From the NCBI GenBank assembly GCA_032622095.1, contig CP136067.1, positions 51,995,899 to 52,059,898 of the forward strand: a DNA stretch of 64,000 bases, written 5' to 3'. The position numbers were made by a program, and so were the translations under genes. How positions within the stretch are numbered: the first letter of the stretch is position 1; each line of letters starts with the position of its first letter. This DNA is from Siphonodentalium dalli. Lineage: Eukaryota > Mollusca > Scaphopoda > Gadilida > Siphonodentaliidae. The notes under the pieces were generated by a model. That model had not been told where the DNA came from and searched no databases. It saw only the letters and a program-made list of their open reading frames with translations. Of the stretch, positions 12,064 through 25,190 are shown one piece after another.

Positions 12064-12339
12064 ACCTTTTTCTTTACTACATGGATTCTCTTGGCAATTA
12101 TCAATGTATACATTGGAATGGTCCATTATTCATTTGGAGGGATATTCAGGAAATATAAGCAGACGACAGACAGACAAAATGATAATTATAAGATTTCAGA
12201 AGTATTGCTATTCATTGGAGGGAAATTTTCAAATAAAAAACTCAACAAACGACAAATGGCCTATGGCCGTATGATGAACTTATTTTCTGAACATTTCCTG
12301 AGGGAATTTCTCATCAGTGAGTATTTAGTAGAGAAAGGG
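12064..12339. mobile_element. TTAA MITE, CCTTTACTAAATGGA family, abutting the previous element
   Basis: Right end ends in AAAGGG before TTAA (12340-12343), and the left end TTTCTTTACTACATGGATTC directly abuts the MITE at 11819-12061, so the two share one target site. The same family lies at 14463-14698, 28637-28872 and 40260-40516. Its open frame (to 12378) is accidental. Copy at 25436-25711. Confidence 0.75.
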
Positions 12340-12374
12340 TTAAATCCAGACAGTTATTTTCAACAGGTTCCAAA

Positions 12375-12733
12375 TTAAAGATATATTATGTACTTATTCA
12401 GGTGCGTGAAACTAGTAAGTTGGTATTCAGGCACTATGTCAACTGGAGGAATATAGCATTCTAGTAACATTGCCGAAAATTTCAAACAAATCGACATTAC
12501 CACTCCAAAGAAAACATCGTCTGAACTACGCGCAATTGTAAATATTTACTTCTCAATTCAGGACGCAACTATCTGCGATAAGCTAACAAAAACGATTTCG
12601 CCATCGAGAGTCACTGTATTTAATTAATATATAAGAATGGCAGTGTTTGTTTTCAATTTGGATATAATATTTGTAAAAATTACTACTTTGAGCAAGATTA
12701 TTCTCCCTACCGGAGTGTTTCACACCACTTTAA
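12375..12733. mobile_element. TTAA-bounded dispersed element, minus orientation
   Basis: Bounded by TTAAAG on the left and by the complement of TTAAAG on the right. Diverged inverse copy of 32671-33015, sharing 'GGTGCGTGAAAC' and 'CCGGAGTGTTTCACA' ends. Copy at 25747-26105. Confidence 0.7.
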
Positions 12734-12979
12734 AGATACAAGAATTTCACTTGAAATATTTTTCAAAGGACAAAGTAAACAAATCAACTAACAGTTATTT
12801 TATATGATATTCCGTTGTGGAATGGCACGCTAATTCAAACAAACTCGTAATTAAACAGGTCTGGCACATTCCAAATTCAACTATTATTGTTCAATATGGC
12901 TATTTCTATTTAACATGTTCGATAAAAGAGGCATAACCTAAAATCAGATGATACAAATATACCTGAAGAATAGTGTTAA

Positions 12980-13180
12980 CCCCTTTCATGACTGGAGCTT
13001 ACTGAAATTTTGCGAAAACCCTGTGCCAATGCATTCTCTTATATATGTGAGTCGCCCAAAAATACATTGGCCTAACAATATTTGCCACGACCTAACAAGC
13101 CAGTACATTCTCTTATATATACGAGGCTCCCTATGGGAGACTCACATATATAGGAGAATGCAATGGCGCAGGGTATTTAA
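12980..13180. mobile_element. CCCTTTCATGACTGG MITE, right end lost
   Basis: Starts after TTAA with CCCTTTCATGACTGGAGCTT and carries two hairpins (~13023-13072 and 13092-13168), but no right terminal repeat. Copy at 26352-26552. Confidence 0.8.
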
Positions 13181-13459
13181 TGTTGTGGATTGACACGCTA
13201 ATTCAAACAAACTCTTTGTTTACTTTGTCTATAATCACAGTTGCTACAGTTATGCCGACAGCTATCTCCCATTGGTGAAATACTTATAATATAATTTGAT
13301 GATACTAAATATATAAGGAAGCATAAGCTGCCAAATCAGATTTAACAACATAATCCTAGTGTTATTTCATTTGCTATGTTAAAAAATAATGAGATTCTAG
13401 AAACCCTTTCAACAATGGATATTTTCTATGTCAGCTTTTAATAAGATTGTTAGGGCATG

Positions 13460-13800
13460 GTAAAATACGCATGTGGTAATTTCAACAATGGGCCATAACT
13501 GAGGTGAAAATTGGCGAGCGGAACCAAAATTCAAACTTGACCTGTATTTTGGGCTATTAAACCCACAAATCAAATTTCAGTCCATTCAGTTAAGACTTAC
13601 TAAAGTTATCATCCGGAAAAGAAAAAAAGCGAACAGACGGATGGACGGCTATACAGACCAATAACATAATGCGTTGTTTTTTTCAACACAGGAGTATATA
13701 AATAATCCAAACTGGATTTATTGGTCAAAAGCCCAAAATATTGATGGATGGACAGATTACATAATACAATGTTTATTCCAACGGGCATATAAAGAGGGTT
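13460..13800. repeat. 'gggccataactg' dispersed repeat
   Basis: One unit of the family seen in tandem at 27726-28525 ('ggaacc.aaattc.aacttgacc', 'aaagttatcatccgg'), ending in a GGACGGA-type tract. Copy at 26832-27172. Confidence 0.7.
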
Positions 13801-14462
13801 TTAGCCATTCTCTAAGTCACTCTGAGTCTTTCGTAATCTCATCGACTTGTCATTCGCAAAAGGCATGAGATCTTATCCCAATTTACATCACACTGTCTTA
13901 AGTAAATCATTTAGATTGGACTATTTCATCTTAGTGTAAGTTCTGATTGGCAGTAGTTACATGGAATCCCAGGGGTCGTAAATAGACTCTCCAAGAGAGG
14001 TAATCAGGCCCACTACTGGAATTACCTAACCATAGATGTCAATTTTCCAGATATATAGCAAATCAGATATAATGCTAAATAAATAAATATACTGTGTTCT
14101 CTGGCACCTCTAACCACTGTAAAGAGATTACTCAAAATTGTATTTGCAGTTTTGACCCAAATTTTCAAAAAGTTCAAAACTCTTCAGATTCTATAATTTA
14201 TTCACAATTAGAAATTTAGATAGGTTTCTGACATAATGAGTAAAAGGCGTTGGAGAATAGATTTTATACATTGCTTCGAAATTTGTAGGATTTTTTACTA
14301 AAAAATTACCCATACATCCATTAATTTCTAGAATTCTTGGGGAACAACTATTAAAAATGAAAACAAATTAGCCTCCCTCCCTCATCCAGTTTCCCGTAAT
14401 ACTTGACTAAGAAAACAGGTCTAACATATATGTTTGCATTACCTGATAGTGATAAATATTAA

Positions 14463-14698
14463 TCCTTTCTTTAGTCAATAATAATTGACAAGTAATTCCC
14501 TTGTTCAGATAATAAGTTTAACAAACAGCTGAACTTATTGCAGGAACATTTCCCACCTACTAAAAGAAGTCCTTCTGTATTATCTGTTTCTCTGTCTGTT
14601 GTCTACTTATGTTTCCTGAACACACCTTCAGATGAATAACAGACCATTCCATGTACGATATTATAACTGATGGAAGAGTCCATTTAGTAAAGAAAAGG
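14463..14698. mobile_element. TTAA MITE, CCTTTACTAAATGGA family
   Basis: TTAA-flanked relative of 40260-40516 with ends TCCTTTCTTTAGT and TTTAGTAAAGAAAAGG. Copy at 28637-28872. Confidence 0.75.
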
Positions 14699-14902
14699 TT
14701 AAAGAGTATTCTAACTTAACTTTTAGGCCCAAACAAAATTATTTGAGTCTCAAAAGAAAAATAATTCTGAAGGGATGATTTTATTTTAATTTTTAATGTT
14801 TTTTTGTGCACATCGTAAGCATGGATCATGATAGCTTCCACCATGATATCTAGTAATATTTCAGAAAATGTAGAGGGAACTTTGTTTTGCATACACATTC
14901 AT

Positions 14903-15003
14903 AAGCTTTCCGATGAATGGCAAAAGCCATATTTCCGACTAAATCCTGAAAAGTTACCCATAATTCTGCTGTGTTTAAGGAGTCAATTAGTTAGGACATT
15001 ACT
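14903..15003. mobile_element. CAGTAATGCCC foldback MITE, right half only
   Basis: Right half of the foldback (CCGACTAAATCCTGAAAAGT to CATTACTGTA). Copy at 29078-29179. Confidence 0.8.
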
Positions 15004-15292
15004 GTAACAATTACATTGTGCTACCAGTATACCTGTATGACATAGGGATTACCAATAATGTTCTAACGCCCGTGACTATTCACAATTGTTATTGTTGTCA
15101 ATAAATTGACACCTCTCCATTATAACATGTGATCGTAAATTTCCTCCAGTGCCTTTCAATTGTTTTGGAGTTACAATTTATTTTCCAGACTATGATGATT
15201 GGCTAATCATTTTCTTCAATGAAGTCATCTACTTAATGTTCTATGTCACTATGCATATACATGATAGTCAATCTATCAATCAAAGGGATATG

Positions 15293-15821
15293 TTAAAGAT
15301 ACGGGCGGCGTTGGCGGTGGTTATGCTGTTAAAATATTCAGCTCTGTCAAAAACTGCCATAAACAGAAATAATAGTGAAATATAGACAGACTTTGTTCTT
15401 ATACCAATCAGAAATATGGCATAAACAGTATGTTATTGTCAAATGTTTTTCCTTTGTTATGTAAACAAAAGCAAAAAACGTTACAGAACCTGGCTTTTTT
15501 TTTTAGATCCGGATATGGTAAACATAAAGAGCATTATTTGTTACTGTTTTCCTGATATGGAAATAATAAAGAGCGTTTATATCATTTGTGTGTGATTAAC
15601 CGATAGAATTGCACAGTGTTAAGTAAACAGAAGCAAAACTTCTGTAACACGAGCAGGCTCTTGTTTACGTACACCATCGTACGTCTTGACAAAAATATAC
15701 TATTTACGCGCTGATTATGTTTGGCATAAGAACAAAACTTTATATATTTTAATATTCCTTCTGTTGATGGCGATTTGAACAAATATGAAATTTCTGCAAC
15801 GAACGCCGCCCGTGCCTTTAA
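15293..15821. mobile_element. TTAAAG-type MITE, complete (unit 2, right copy)
   Basis: 529 bp with inverted ends TTAAAGATACGGGCGGCGTT and AACGCCGCCCGTGCCTTTAA, with TTAA at each edge. No coding sequence. It is a direct repeat of the element 6.3 kb to its left, the substrate for the unit 1 deletion. Confidence 0.85.
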
Positions 15822-18800
15822 GAGTTCATGTAAGTTGCAAATAATGCTCAATACATATTATATATGGATGTTGTTTTTTCTGTCATAATATCATAAATCA
15901 AAATAAAACGTCCCATGCTGGCCTGTTATTTCAAAGCAGCGGTGTCCGAGACTCAAATAATATTTTTTATTTGGCTTTAGGCTTCTTTCCATTTTATTCC
16001 ACACCCATCGATACGAGGCACATGTATTCAACGGAATACGAGCCATTGAATACATATTAGTGTATACCTCTAGTTGAGTACATGCCGGAACTATTCTCGT
16101 TGACGTTGTCGCCAAGAAAGATGACGTACATTACGTCAACGATCCTATTCGGGTGATGCCCTGAAAATTACTGGTTATTCATCAGTTAAATCACAATAAA
16201 GGTAGTGCTAGTATCAATGAAGGTGACAGTAATGGATTTAATTTATATGACACAACGGTCTAGAAGAAATACAGAACACGACTTGCATCATAGTCTCGAA
16301 TCTTTTATCGAACTACCGTACTGACCCGCGTTTAGGCCCAGGGGGGCCTTTGTTTTATTTGAGCTCAAAAATCCAAGTGGGCTTAAACTCGAATATGACC
16401 CTTTGCAAACCAAAAATCCCAAGAAATCGGGAGAGTAAAACTGAAGAAATGGATCCAAAAAATAAAGTCGATCCAACAGAGATTCGGGGAAATATACACG
16501 GCTTATAGATTAAATAAAGTTAAGTATAAGTTACTTTGAGAAAGTATTTTTTTCATTTTGATGTGTATATTAAAATATTAGCAACCACAACGCGCAGGCG
16601 CGTTGTTGCTTTTCAAGTTTAGGCGTGAATGACGTCATTAATTTTTACAATACCATGAAACAGCATTTCGACGCGATGAAAATCCGGACAAGAAACATGG
16701 GTTAAAAATCACGTGACTTCCGCTTCGCTTTCGCACAGAATCATGGGAACAATAATATCCCAAAAAGAAACGGTGACACAGAATCGGAAGTGGACCAACG
16801 GGATTGTTATAAAATTAACAACTTTAGTTTTTCTGAACAATTCCTACGTGATTTTGGCCTATAGATTAGTTTCGTTTGACCAATTTCGTTGGTTAGCTGA
16901 ATAAAATCAGCGAAGACGTCATGACATGGTCCATGACGTCATTTGCGTCATTTGGTGTTGTGGGCTAGAATCCAGAAAAAATTGGTCTCCGCAGGAAACA
17001 CTGATTTCACATCAGTATACTAGACTTGGTTGCATTTATAACCGTTTTCGCAAAAGATATATGCGAAAATAGCACAAGCAAACGTGCCTGCTTCAGAATC
17101 AAATTACCACAGTTGATTAGCCAAGGATGTACCCTTTCCAACAATGTATAGCACGACATCGTGTGTTGCGCCGATGTTTACTTATGGTGTTTTGTAATAA
17201 CGATCCCGCCTTAGCTGCGTGTAATTTTCCTCCGTACAAATTGCTTAGCGAAAAATCCCCCTAATAGGCGGACAACATATTCAATAAGTTCCCGTCTCGC
17301 AACGATTTGGCCTCACAGACATATCAGCCGCTTATCAATTCCTTCGAGATAAATGATTGAACCAATCTACCCTAACAAGGGGGATTTTTTCACGGTTGTA
17401 TGTCGCGCGAATAGTATTGGCTGGCTGCCAGGTATTCACACTCAACATCGGAACGCGGCTTATTATTTGAAATCATTTGTGAGCAGTGGTGGCAGCGGGG
17501 AAGTCAAATTATATGTCCATCATAACATGGGTCGCCTTCGTTGGAGAAGTAGGAATTAAGCCTCAACCAAATTTGTTGTCAAGTTGACGTGGGGGGCTTA
17601 TATGACCTTGACCTTGACCATAAAACGACCTTGACCTCTGTTGAAAGACATCTCACTTAAAGGGCCATTTTGCTAGATATGTGTTGCGATGTACGCGCTC
17701 ATGTCAATATTCAGAGGCCTTTTATAGCTATCCTTTAGAAATATACCGGTATCGAGGCTCCTACATACGCGAGTCTGTATGTGACGAACAGAAACATGGG
17801 AGTACGATATCAATTTAAACTTGACCTCCATAAAGAATCTATTATATGTTTGAGGAAAGTTTTGGTCTGTGCGTGTGGGTGTGTGTGTATGTGTGTGTGT
17901 GTGTGTGTTTCCGCGATGGAATCGGAAACGGCTAACCGATTTTGACGAAACTTGCTACGGGTATGTAGTTTGACCTGTGGACTAACATGGGTATATCCGT
18001 TTGCCCGTGCGGCGTCACCTTGACCTTCAAATGACCTTGAACTCAAGTTCTCCGCTGAGCCGATTTTCACCAAATTTGGTATGTGTGGGTAGTTTCAGGC
18101 GCTGAGCAATTTCGTCACACCCGGATGCCCGTGCGGCGTGAACTTGAGATTTTAAATGACATTGAACTGTATCTGGGTATCCACTGGGCCGATTTCCACC
18201 ATTTTTTGGGGGTGTTGGTGTAGATGGGGATGCCAACAAATTTCGTCTCACCAACATGCCCGTCAGACAGGTACCCAGCTAAAACCTAATGTATAGTTTG
18301 TGACTTTTGTCTGTTAGCTATGGCCGGGAAAACTTCCGGACGGATTTCGACGAAACTTGATACCTAAGTGTACGTTTGTCCGGGAAGTGTTTTGGACGGG
18401 TCAAAGTGTGATGCTTGATCTTCAAAATGGTCGATTCAAGATCAAATCGGGTAATAGTGGCGGATTTCGACGATATTCGATAGCTAGGGATACTTTTGTC
18501 CGGGCAGTGTTTTGGACGGCTTAACTCGTAACCCCGACCTGACATTGACATTCAAAACGGTAAATTCAAGGTCAAATCTGGTCAAATTTCGCATAACTAG
18601 ATCCGACGAAGCACCGCGTGTGGTTGCCCCGTTACGTGTCTGGCGGCCATGTTTTTCAACGAATTTCAGTCAAAATAGGAGGCTCCATCTAGAGGTCATC
18701 CTGAAGATCCATATGAAGATTGGTGGTGATCAGATGAGTGACGTGTTCTGTAGGGTGCACCAAAGGATATAGTCATACCATGAGTAAATTCCAATATGAC

Positions 18801-18992
18801 CACTGGTGGCCACGTTTTTCAACAAATGGCAGTAAAAATAGGAGGCACCAATCAAGAGGTCACTCTGAAGATCCATATAATGTTTGGTGATAATCAGATG
18901 AGGGATGTGGTCTGTAGGTTGTGCCAAAGGATTTAATCATGCAAAGAGTAAAATCAAAGATGGCTGCCGGCATCCATGTTTTTCATCGATAA
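15822..18992. repeat. block B, second copy
   Basis: Copy of 3171-6341 at offset 12651 with very few changes (e.g. 'gtctagaag' at 16258 against 'gtcaagaag' at 3607). Contents are as for the first copy: no gene, a GACCTTGACC array, then ~140-bp and ~165-bp tandem repeats. Confidence 0.95.
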
Positions 18993-19162
18993 TTGTTCAA
19001 ATTTGATAGCTCCCATCTAGAGGTGATTCATGGAGACTTTTACCTTTATCTTTCATTCACTTACCAGGAATGTGGTACTGCTACACCAGCTAACCCCATT
19101 TTACAACAATCTTCACCATATCTTATTTTGGATTATGCCCCTTTCATGTATTTCAAATAGAC

Positions 19163-20538
19163 AAGCCTGCAAATAGTGTGTCTGTCATTTGCAGAATGAG
19201 GTCCCCAGATGGTGAATTCAGAGACGCTATCCTGGAAGGTGGGCTAGCATCACAAAATTCACCCTCTGAGAACTCAATCTGCAATGGGACACCTAGGATC
19301 AGATTGAATTTCCCCCAGTTGAAGTTGGTGATGTTCACCCATTAGTCAACTCGATTATGGATTTTATCTTCTGCAAATTAGAGGATACAGAAACTTCCCA
19401 GAAGGGTAAAAGTTACTAAAAAACAATCTTAATTTGAGATTATATACTTCCCAGAAGATGAGGCTAGCAGAATGAGGTACACAGAGGGTGAATTTGGTGA
19501 TGCTAGTCCACTCTGAAGGATAGCATCACTAAATTCACCCTCTGGGGACCTCATTCTGCATATGATCTCCTGTGTTATTCATCCGTTTGTACTGAAATTT
19601 TGAACAAATTGAGAACATGGTAAATGCGGAACATTGTGGAAGTTAATTACCCCCATGGTTTTCTAACCTTCTTGTGAATGTTGCTTGATTGAAAATATTA
19701 CCATTTTTAAAAACCACACATTCAACTTTGACGCTCAACAACGTCGCAGGTTGATGGGTTAACTGGGAGATCAGTGTTTGCTAAGTGCCCGATCCACTGC
19801 ATTCACTCGAAAGGATCTCTGCCCCGTAAGGTGGACCAAGAAAGAAGTACCGCCTTCAATAAATCTATGGTGGTACCTCTTTCTTGGTCCATCATATGGG
19901 GCAGGGATCCTTTCGAGTGAATGCAGTGGATCAGACATGGGAGTGGTTCAAAATCATGCCCCTTTGTTCCAAAGCAGGTGTCTTGAATGATGGATGTTTC
20001 ACCAAATGTGATAAGAAAACTCTACCATATTTCAAGAAACAGTACTGGCTATGGGAAAGATCGCTTCACATAGCCAGTTTCTTGAAAATGAGTTTTCTTA
20101 TCCCATTCGGTGAACAAAGCCATTGTATAAGACTTTCCTTACAGATGGAGGTGTTTGGCTCCAACAGATCTAAGGGTTGGTTTGCCATACAGAGCAAGAT
20201 TCCATTATCTAGAGTGAAAACAGAGGACCAGATATGGAGGTGGTTCAAAATAATGCCCCAAAATTCCCACAACGTGACAACTGGTGAATTTGAAGAAAAT
20301 CCTAAGCAGTAATGAAGCCAGTGACACTTAACCAACACTGATCAACCAGTTACAGTAATGCCCTAAATAATTGACTCCATAACCACAGAAGAATTATGGC
20401 TCATTTTTCAGGATTTAGTCGAACATATGGCTTGAGAGCTTTCCAATGAATGGCAACAAGCCATATTTCCGACTAAATCCTGAGAAATTACTTATAATTC
20501 TGCTGTGGTTAAGGAGTCGATTATTTTGGGCATTACTG
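19163..20538. repeat. hairpin cluster, unit 3 copy
   Basis: Third copy of the hairpin cluster, with several substitutions relative to units 1 and 2 (e.g. near 20145, 20176 and 20425) and one extra A near 19420. All five hairpins remain foldable. Confidence 0.9.
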
Positions 20539-20803
20539 TAACCAATCAACTCGTGATTATGTTGAGCATCAAAGTTGATTTTTGAAAATGGCAAATTTTC
20601 CAATCAAACATTCAGGATAGAAAACCCTCGGAATAATTAACATCGACAATGTGCTGCATTTATCACGCTCTTAATTCGTTCAAAATATCGATACGATCAG
20701 GTGAATAACACACACAGGGTATTACATGAGAGGTGCATAACTCCATCAGAAATGGTTGGACCAGACCCAAGTTCCATCTTCACCTGTATCTTCGTGTGAT
20801 TAA

Positions 20804-21195
20804 CCCTTTACCCAACAGAATGGCCCTGTGCCAATGCATTCTCTTATATATGCGAGTCGACCATAGGTCGCCTCGCATATATAAGAGAATGCATTGGCTT
20901 AACACATTAAAAATTATAAAATTGTTAAAGAATGTAAGAAAAAATGGTAAAAAGTGTTAATAAACGATTTTATTTAGGCCAATGCATTCTCTTATATATG
21001 CGAGGCGACCTATGGTCGACTCGCATATATAAGAGAATGCATTGGCACAGGGCATAACTGTAACTATCACAATGTGGTCAAGGAGCCGGTTCCAATGATA
21101 TCCATATTTGTATGGTTCTATTGAGACAGACCGAAGATATTTTAGGCTGTTGAATCTTTATTTGGCCGGTTTTGGCCGGTTTGTTGGGTAAAGGG
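20804..21195. mobile_element. TTAA MITE, CCCTTTACCCAACA family, present only in unit 3
   Basis: Ends CCCTTTACCCAACA and TGTTGGGTAAAGGG with TTAA on both sides. Two 69-nt hairpins (20830-20898 and 20978-21046) are exact inverses of each other. Units 1 and 2 have a plain TTAA at the same point (1810-1813 and 8151-8154), though the sequence just to the right also differs (39 bp against 7 bp). Confidence 0.92.
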
Positions 21196-22061
21196 TTAAA
21201 ATAAACATGAGCTGCCACACACATACAGCAAACCCATTCAATCGGAGTCAATCCTATTCGATGGTCCCCATATCATCAGATTCCAACAACAACATTTTTT
21301 TAATGCTGCTTCAGTTATCAGAATCGATTAATTTCCAAAAAAATAATGCTAACCAGTCAACTATAGTATAAAATTGCCCAGAACGTGTTATTTATCAACA
21401 TTTTGTTTAACGAATTTGGCTGGATTATCAAATATCTAACACCCAAATCCACTTGATTTTAGAGTTATAAATCCATCTTCATCCGCAATTTGATCCGAGT
21501 CCATCGGCTTGACAAATATTTGCCAGGCCACCAAAAATTACATATCGGAGAAATAACAAATTTCAAAAATCTATATCTGATCACTCTGAGCTTTGATGGG
21601 TGGGTTCCTTGAGTCAAATAAAATATTGTTTACCCCCGAAGTCAAAGAAATAGTAATTTGGGAGCATGAATTCGGATTATGCATATTACAAACAAAATAT
21701 GAAAGTTATTGGATAACTATAACTCAAGATATCATCCTGACAACAAAATAATCAGCAAACTCCAAGTCGAAAAGGGTAAGAACACTGTTAGAAATGGTCG
21801 GACTGGATCCAAATTTGATATTTACCAAGACTTTCTCATAGGAAGACCATAAACCAATCTTGATGAAATTTTGTCAAATAATTCTAGGTAAAAATGGTTG
21901 AACCAGATCTAAATGCGAACTTGATCAGTACTTTCTCATATGAAGACCATGTACCATATTTGATAAAATTCTGTAAAATATTACTCAAGTTATTATCCTG
22001 ACAACAATCTTTTTGGACGGATGGATGGACACGGCTTGGTGACCATTTCTATAATCTCACT

Positions 22062-22554
22062 TTAAAGATACGGGCGGCGTTGGCTGTGGGTATGCAGTTA
22101 AAATATTCACCTCCGTCAAAAACCGCCATAAACAGAAAGAATAGTAAAATGTAGACAGACCTTGTTCTTATACCAATCAGAAATATGGCATAAACAGTAT
22201 GTTATTGTCAAATGTTTTTCCTTTGTTATGTATACAAAAGCAAAAAACGTTACGGAATCTAGTTTTTGTTTAAATCCGGATATGGTAAACATAAAGAGCG
22301 TTATTTATTACTGTTTATTACTATATGGAAATAATAAAGAGCGTTAATATATCATTTGTGTGTGATTAACCAATAGAATTGCGCTGTGTTATGTAAACAG
22401 AAGCAAAACTTCTGTAACACGAGCAGGCTCGTGTTTATGTACACATCGTACGTTTATGTACACCATCGTATGTCTTGACGACAATATACTATTTAAGCGC
22501 TGATTATGTTTGGCATATGAACAAAACTATATATATTTTAATATATGTTAAGTT
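22062..22554. mobile_element. TTAAAG-type MITE, right end missing (unit 3, left copy)
   Basis: Copy of the element at 8984-9476. Unlike unit 2, the sequence after it (22560 onward) keeps about 290 bp that unit 2 has lost. Confidence 0.8.
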
Positions 22555-22733
22555 AGACTGATAAATAGTTTATTAAAATAAACTTTTCACCCCCAATTTC
22601 ATTAACAGGCATATATTGATAACAATTCCTCTTGCTTTACAAAATGTTTAATATGCAGATGACATATTTCAAAATAAATATATCTAAAACAATTGGAATT
22701 CTACACAAAAAGAACATAACACTTAGTATTTAA

Positions 22734-22980
22734 CACTTTCATGACTGGAGCTTTGTGAAAACCCTGTGCCAATGCATTCTCTTATATAGGTATCCCATAG
22801 GGAGGCTCGCACATATATAAGAGAATATATTGGCCTAACAAGATTTACCTTGACCTTGCAAGCCTGTGCATTCTCTCATATATATATGCAAGGCTCTCAA
22901 TGGGAGACTCACATATATAAGAGAACGCACTGGCACATTAACTTTAATGCTGTACCAGCGCAGCTCCAGTCATGAAAGGG
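22734..22980. mobile_element. CCCTTTCATGACTGG MITE, near-complete (unit 3)
   Basis: Left end CACTTTCATGACTGGAGCTT after TTAA, right end GCAGCTCCAGTCATGAAAGGG-type, with two hairpins inside. The left half has been deleted in unit 2 (9489-9604). Confidence 0.85.
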
Positions 22981-23050
22981 ATATACAGGGTTTCCACTAT
23001 GGGGTCAGGAAGTCTCATTTTGAGTAATTCACCCAAGCCAATTTTCCACC

Positions 23051-23390
23051 AGGCCTGTAATTATGGTGTCGGACATTTGCAGAAAGAGGTCCCCAGAGGG
23101 TGATTTTAGTGACACTACCCTGAACAGTGGGCTAGCATCACCGAATTCATCATCCGGGGACCTCAATCTGCTATGGGAGACCTAGACACAGATTTAAGTT
23201 CCCAGATGGTGAAGATGGTGCAATGCATTGTGTTGTCTGCCAATTTGGGGATATAGAGAAACTGAACTAAAAAAGAAATAGAATCAAACTAAAAAAGTAG
23301 TTAATTTGGTAATAAAGATACTTTCCAGAGATAATGAGGCCTGTGGAGGGACCTCATTCTGAAAATGTCCGGCACCATATTTTCAGGCTG
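23051..23390. mobile_element. two-hairpin element, unit 3 copy
   Basis: Copy of 9675-10012. Confidence 0.75.
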
Positions 23391-24145
23391 CCTGATCATT
23401 GTTAACTAATACAGTAATGCCCTAAGTAATCAACAATGGGCCATAATTCTGCTGTGGTTAAGGAGTCGATTACTTAGGGCATTAGTGTACATGTATGTAA
23501 GTAGAAATTACTTCAAACTAGCCAGCGGATGAAGGTCTCATGTTAGCATGTGATGGTAAATCAAGAATATTTCATGGGATAGTATCAGGCATCAACATTA
23601 ATTTAAAATTATAAAATGTTATTCCCGCTTGAAATAGTAACATTTTCAGCATGATTAGTTGGCCCACAATGTCTGTGCCATACAATTTCAACCTATTTTT
23701 CTTCAGATTCACGATGTTCAAAACACAGAATTAGGGCCGGGAATCCTTGTCTTATTATCATATATTTTGGGATTTAAACGGATGTGACTCATTTGAACCC
23801 CAAAATTAGTATACATAATATGGTAAGAGTTATCTCAAAATATACTTACGCGGGAGATATCTGAACAATTTTTATTTATAAATTTGAGATTGTTTTGTTT
23901 GTGCCAGTCCATTTTTGTTCTATCAGTGGTCACATAAAAATTGCACCTGTAGACCATAGGAAGAAAATCTAGACCCGTCGTCCCTCTGAAACATTTATGG
24001 TGCTACATAATTTTGGTGATAAAAACAAACAGAATGCAATTGAGTGAAATTTTAAAATAATATCCTGTTATGGTAACCCAATGAACTTTTGCCGGACAGT
24101 CAGTTTCCGAATCCAGAATTTCAATGAATACATTTAATGGCTTAA

Positions 24146-24542
24146 CCCTTTCAGTGCCAGGTCTGATTTTTGTATCAACCCATATACCCTGTGCCAATGC
24201 ATTCTCTTATATATGCGAGTCGACCATAGGTCGCCTCGCATATATAAGAGAATGCATTGGCCTAACAATTTTTCATCATTTGTTATTATTTTTCACAATT
24301 TTTTACAATTTTAATAATTTTTTTCTTATATTCTTTAACAGACTTATGTTGTAGGTTTAGTGCCAGGGAATCTTACGTTTTTCATGGGCATCAAAATTAT
24401 TACTATGAATACTTGGTGATAGTTTTGAGTTATAACATGCCCCTAAGGTTTTATCCAGTAAAATAATTAAAAAAAAAAAAAAAAAACGATTTTACAGATC
24501 GTAAATTAGGGCCGGTGAGATCGGCCCCTGGCACTGAAAGGG
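24146..24542. mobile_element. TTAA MITE, CCCTTTCAGTGCCAGG family, unit 3 copy
   Basis: Copy of 10774-11170, including the 69-nt hairpin at ~24193-24261. Confidence 0.9.
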
Positions 24543-25190
24543 TTAATTAAATATTTATGTTTGGCTGAAACTTGGAATATACCACTAGATGTCTAATGAC
24601 AACTGGCTACATCACAACCCTTAGAGGAAACTCTGGTATATTGTAAATAACAATGGCAATTAGTTACATACTATTAATTAAACATTCAAATCGTTTATCA
24701 CATACAACAACAACATGAACATGTCATCAATCCATCAGCTTTCAAAACCTCAGTTTAACAAAGCTCTCAAATCGCTCAAACCTTTACATGATTATCACTA
24801 TTGTTAACACATTCAGACGACCATGATTCAATCATAAGTGGGGGAGACAGGCCCCTAAAAAATTGTGCATAGTTTGTTCACACGAGTATGATGTCGTCGC
24901 AGATGAAGATATTGTAGGTTCTTTGTAAGCCATGGTTAATCACGTGATTGACAACTCTAAGATCTTTCCATCTACGATTTTTACGTATACACAACTGCGA
25001 TTACGTCGCAAGTGGAGGATTTCGCATCTAAAATCAAACAGTACTTGATATTATTTTTTTACTCGCGATCTTGTCGTGAGCATGCGCAGTCCAACTACCG
25101 GTTACTACATACGACAGAAATAATTCAACTTACGATTGAATCAGGGTCATCTGAACGTTCACTTACAAAGGCCGAGAAGTGAGAGAGTAA

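Larger units (their letters stand above)
6342..18992. repeat. tandem duplication unit 2 (complete, 12,651 bp)
   Basis: Complete unit A-C-B. Block A is 6342-8983, block C about 9092-15400, and block B about 15463-18992. Block C holds TTAA MITEs, TA-flanked foldbacks and AT-rich sequence. I found no host gene in it. Confidence 0.95.

Noticed and set aside
11912-12378. 120- and 141-codon overlapping ORFs, duplicated in unit 3
   Set aside because: They run through MITE hairpins and a second MITE, and overlap in two frames.
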